Shown: positions 5,300 to 6,954 of the stretch, one piece after another
Layout of the letters: the number at the start of each line of letters is the position of its first letter
Position numbering within the stretch: the stretch's first letter is position 1
NCBI GenBank assembly: GCA_030153045.1
Contig: JASLID010000178.1
Span: 1-6,954, forward strand
Source: Flavobacterium sp.
GTDB lineage: Bacteria; Bacteroidota; Bacteroidia; Flavobacteriales; Flavobacteriaceae
Direction: 5' to 3'
Length of the DNA: 6,954 nt
Made by a program: the position numbers and the translations under genes
Notes under the pieces: generated by a model
Database searches by the model: none
Told to the model about the DNA's origin: nothing
What the model saw: the letters and a program-made list of their open reading frames with translations, nothing else

Positions 5300-6934
5300 A
5301 TGGCAGCAGCATCACATGACCACGATCACGCACACGATCACGATCACGCACACCACCATAAAGACACTTTTATAACTAAATATATTTTTAGTATTGATCA
5401 CAAAATGATTGCTAAACAATACTTGATTTCAGGTATTCTTATGGGAATTGTTGGGGTAGTTATGTCATTACTATTTAGAATGCAAATTGCTTGGCCAGAA
5501 GAATCATTTGGAATTTTTAATTTCTTATTAGGTGATAAAATGGCTCCAGGAGGAGTAATGCGTAATGATGTATATCTTGCATTAGTTACTATTCACGGAA
5601 CGATCATGGTTTTCTTTGTATTAACGGCCGGTTTGAGTGGTACCTTTAGTAACTTACTGATTCCACTTCAAATTGGAGCTCGAGATATGGCTTCTGGTTT
5701 CTTGAATATGATTTCTTACTGGTTGTTTTTTACTTCTTCAGTAGTAATGATTTGTTCTTTATTTGTTGAATCAGGACCAGCATCAGCAGGTTGGACGATT
5801 TATCCTCCATTATCTGCCTTGCCACAAGCAATTCCAGGATCTGGAACAGGTATGACATTATGGTTGGTTTCTATGGCTATATTCATTGCATCTTCATTAA
5901 TGGGATCTTTGAATTATGTAGTAACTGTAATCAACTTAAGAACTAAAGGAATGTCTATGACAAGATTGCCACTTACAGTATGGGCTTTCTTTATTACGGC
6001 TGTTATTGGTATTGTATCGTTCCCGGTATTATTGTCTGCGGCTTTAATGTTAATCATGGATAGAAGTTTTGGTACATCATTCTTCTTATCAGATATTTTC
6101 ATCTCAGGTGAAGTTTTACATTACCAAGGTGGTTCTCCAGTATTGTTCGAACACTTATTCTGGTTCTTAGGTCACCCTGAAGTATATATTGTATTATTAC
6201 CTGCATTAGGTATCACTTCTGAAATTATTGCAACCAACTCTCGTAAACCAATCTTTGGTTACCGTGCCATGATTGCTTCGATCTTAGCGATTGCTTTCTT
6301 ATCTACAATCGTTTGGGGTCACCACATGTTTATTTCAGGTATGAATCCATTCTTAGGTTCGGTATTTACATTTACAACATTATTAATTGCAATTCCATCT
6401 GCTGTAAAAGCGTTTAACTACATTACTACACTTTGGAAAGGTAACTTACAATTAAACCCTGGAATGTTATTCTCAATTGGTTTAGTTTCTACTTTCATCA
6501 CTGGAGGTTTAACAGGAATCATTTTAGGAGACAGTACGTTGGATATTAACGTGCACGATACATATTTCGTAGTAGCGCACTTCCACTTAGTAATGGGTAT
6601 CTCAGCATTATACGGATTCTTCGCTGGTGTGTACCACTGGTTCCCAAGAATGTTCGGAAGAATGATGAACAAAACACAAGGTTATATCCACTTCTGGGTA
6701 ACTGCAATCTGTGCTTACGGAGTTTTCTTCCCAATGCACTTTATTGGAATGGCAGGTTTACCAAGAAGATACTATACAAACTCTAACTTCCCATTATTTG
6801 ATGAGTTAGCAGATACAAACGTATTAATTACAATGTTCGCTATCGTTGGAGCAGCGTTCCAATTGGTTTTCTTCTGGAACTTCTTCTATAGCATTTTCAA
6901 AGGTAAAAAAGCACCAATGAACCCATGGCGTTAA
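5300..6934 (+). CDS. coxA: Cytochrome c oxidase subunit I (haem a, haem a3-CuB), A-family haem-copper oxidase
   Basis: Catalytic, proton-pumping subunit that reduces oxygen to water. The 544-residue protein has the expected series of about twelve membrane helices. Low-spin haem a ligands are H99 and H429; H427 is the haem a3 ligand; CuB ligands are H292, H341 and H342. Y296 in HPEVY is the tyrosine that is cross-linked to the CuB histidine in this family. E294 with D129, N118 and N136 marks a complete D-channel, and K370 the K-channel, so this is a type A1 enzyme. R489 and R490 in GLPRRY sit at the haem propionates. The N-terminus before KDTFITKYIF is a His/Asp-rich tail (nine His within residues 6-20), on the cytoplasmic side by family topology. 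It follows coxB by 30 A/T-rich bases with no promoter that I can see. No coxC (subunit III) follows within the window. Codon use shifts along the gene toward TTC for Phe. Confidence 0.97.
   Translation: MAAASHDHDHAHDHDHAHHHKDTFITKYIFSIDHKMIAKQYLISGILMGIVGVVMSLLFRMQIAWPEESFGIFNFLLGDKMAPGGVMRNDVYLALVTIHGTIMVFFVLTAGLSGTFSNLLIPLQIGARDMASGFLNMISYWLFFTSSVVMICSLFVESGPASAGWTIYPPLSALPQAIPGSGTGMTLWLVSMAIFIASSLMGSLNYVVTVINLRTKGMSMTRLPLTVWAFFITAVIGIVSFPVLLSAALMLIMDRSFGTSFFLSDIFISGEVLHYQGGSPVLFEHLFWFLGHPEVYIVLLPALGITSEIIATNSRKPIFGYRAMIASILAIAFLSTIVWGHHMFISGMNPFLGSVFTFTTLLIAIPSAVKAFNYITTLWKGNLQLNPGMLFSIGLVSTFITGGLTGIILGDSTLDINVHDTYFVVAHFHLVMGISALYGFFAGVYHWFPRMFGRMMNKTQGYIHFWVTAICAYGVFFPMHFIGMAGLPRRYYTNSNFPLFDELADTNVLITMFAIVGAAFQLVFFWNFFYSIFKGKKAPMNPWR
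5321..5356 (+). repeat. Two tandem copies of an 18-base unit encoding a His-Asp-rich hexapeptide
   Basis: Copies lie at 5321-5338 and 5339-5356. The first 15 bases are identical (cacgatcacgcacac) and only the last codon differs (gat against cac). They encode HDHAHD and HDHAHH at residues 8-19 of CoxA. The unit is in frame, so copy number can change without breaking the gene. Confidence 0.88.
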
Positions 6935-6954
6935 ACTACATTAGAATGGACTGC

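Noticed and set aside
6418..6734. Two overlapping minus-strand frames opposite the 3' part of coxA
   Set aside because: They overlap each other and the most conserved part of CoxA (haem and CuB ligands). Stop-poor antisense frames are expected there from the TTC- and CAC-rich codons.
6935..6954. Terminator or start of another gene after coxA
   Set aside because: Only 20 bases remain; they contain no hairpin or T-run and no readable coding frame of useful length.

Overview
The window is AT-rich and all genes lie on the plus strand. It is a stretch of respiratory operon from a member of the Bacteroidota, most likely Flavobacteriaceae. The reasons are the gene order actC-actD-actE-actF-coxB-coxA, the typical flavobacterial forms of the proteins, A/T-rich gene starts without a convincing Shine-Dalgarno sequence, and frequent TAA or TAATAA stops.

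Layout: positions 1-21 hold what is probably the last six codons and stop of actB, the iron-sulfur subunit. Then follow actC (49-1455, ten-helix NrfD-like quinol subunit), actD (1462-1986, small two-helix subunit), actE (1995-2540, monohaem cytochrome c lipoprotein), actF (2560-4071, second NrfD-like subunit with a long His-rich loop), coxB (4091-5269, cytochrome c oxidase subunit II with the CuA site) and coxA (5300-6934, subunit I with haem a and haem a3-CuB). Gaps between genes are 6, 8, 19, 19 and 30 bases, so this looks like one transcription unit. The last 20 bases hold nothing I can identify. No gap exceeds 30 bases, and I see no promoter, terminator, RNA gene or mobile element.

How they work together: ActA-F form Alternative Complex III, which oxidises menaquinol and passes electrons through iron-sulfur and haem c centres. 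ActE is the likely exit point to CuA in CoxB, and CoxA then reduces oxygen and pumps protons. CoxB has no fused cytochrome c domain and no separate cytochrome c gene is present here. That fits direct transfer inside an ACIII-aa3 supercomplex, of the kind described structurally for Flavobacterium johnsoniae.

This is a known system, not a new one. The points most worth a second look are the histidine-rich segments in three of the six proteins (including a six-fold HxxH ladder in ActF), lysine in place of the usual glutamate in the CuA loop, two extra membrane helices in CoxB, and a marked codon-use shift along coxA.
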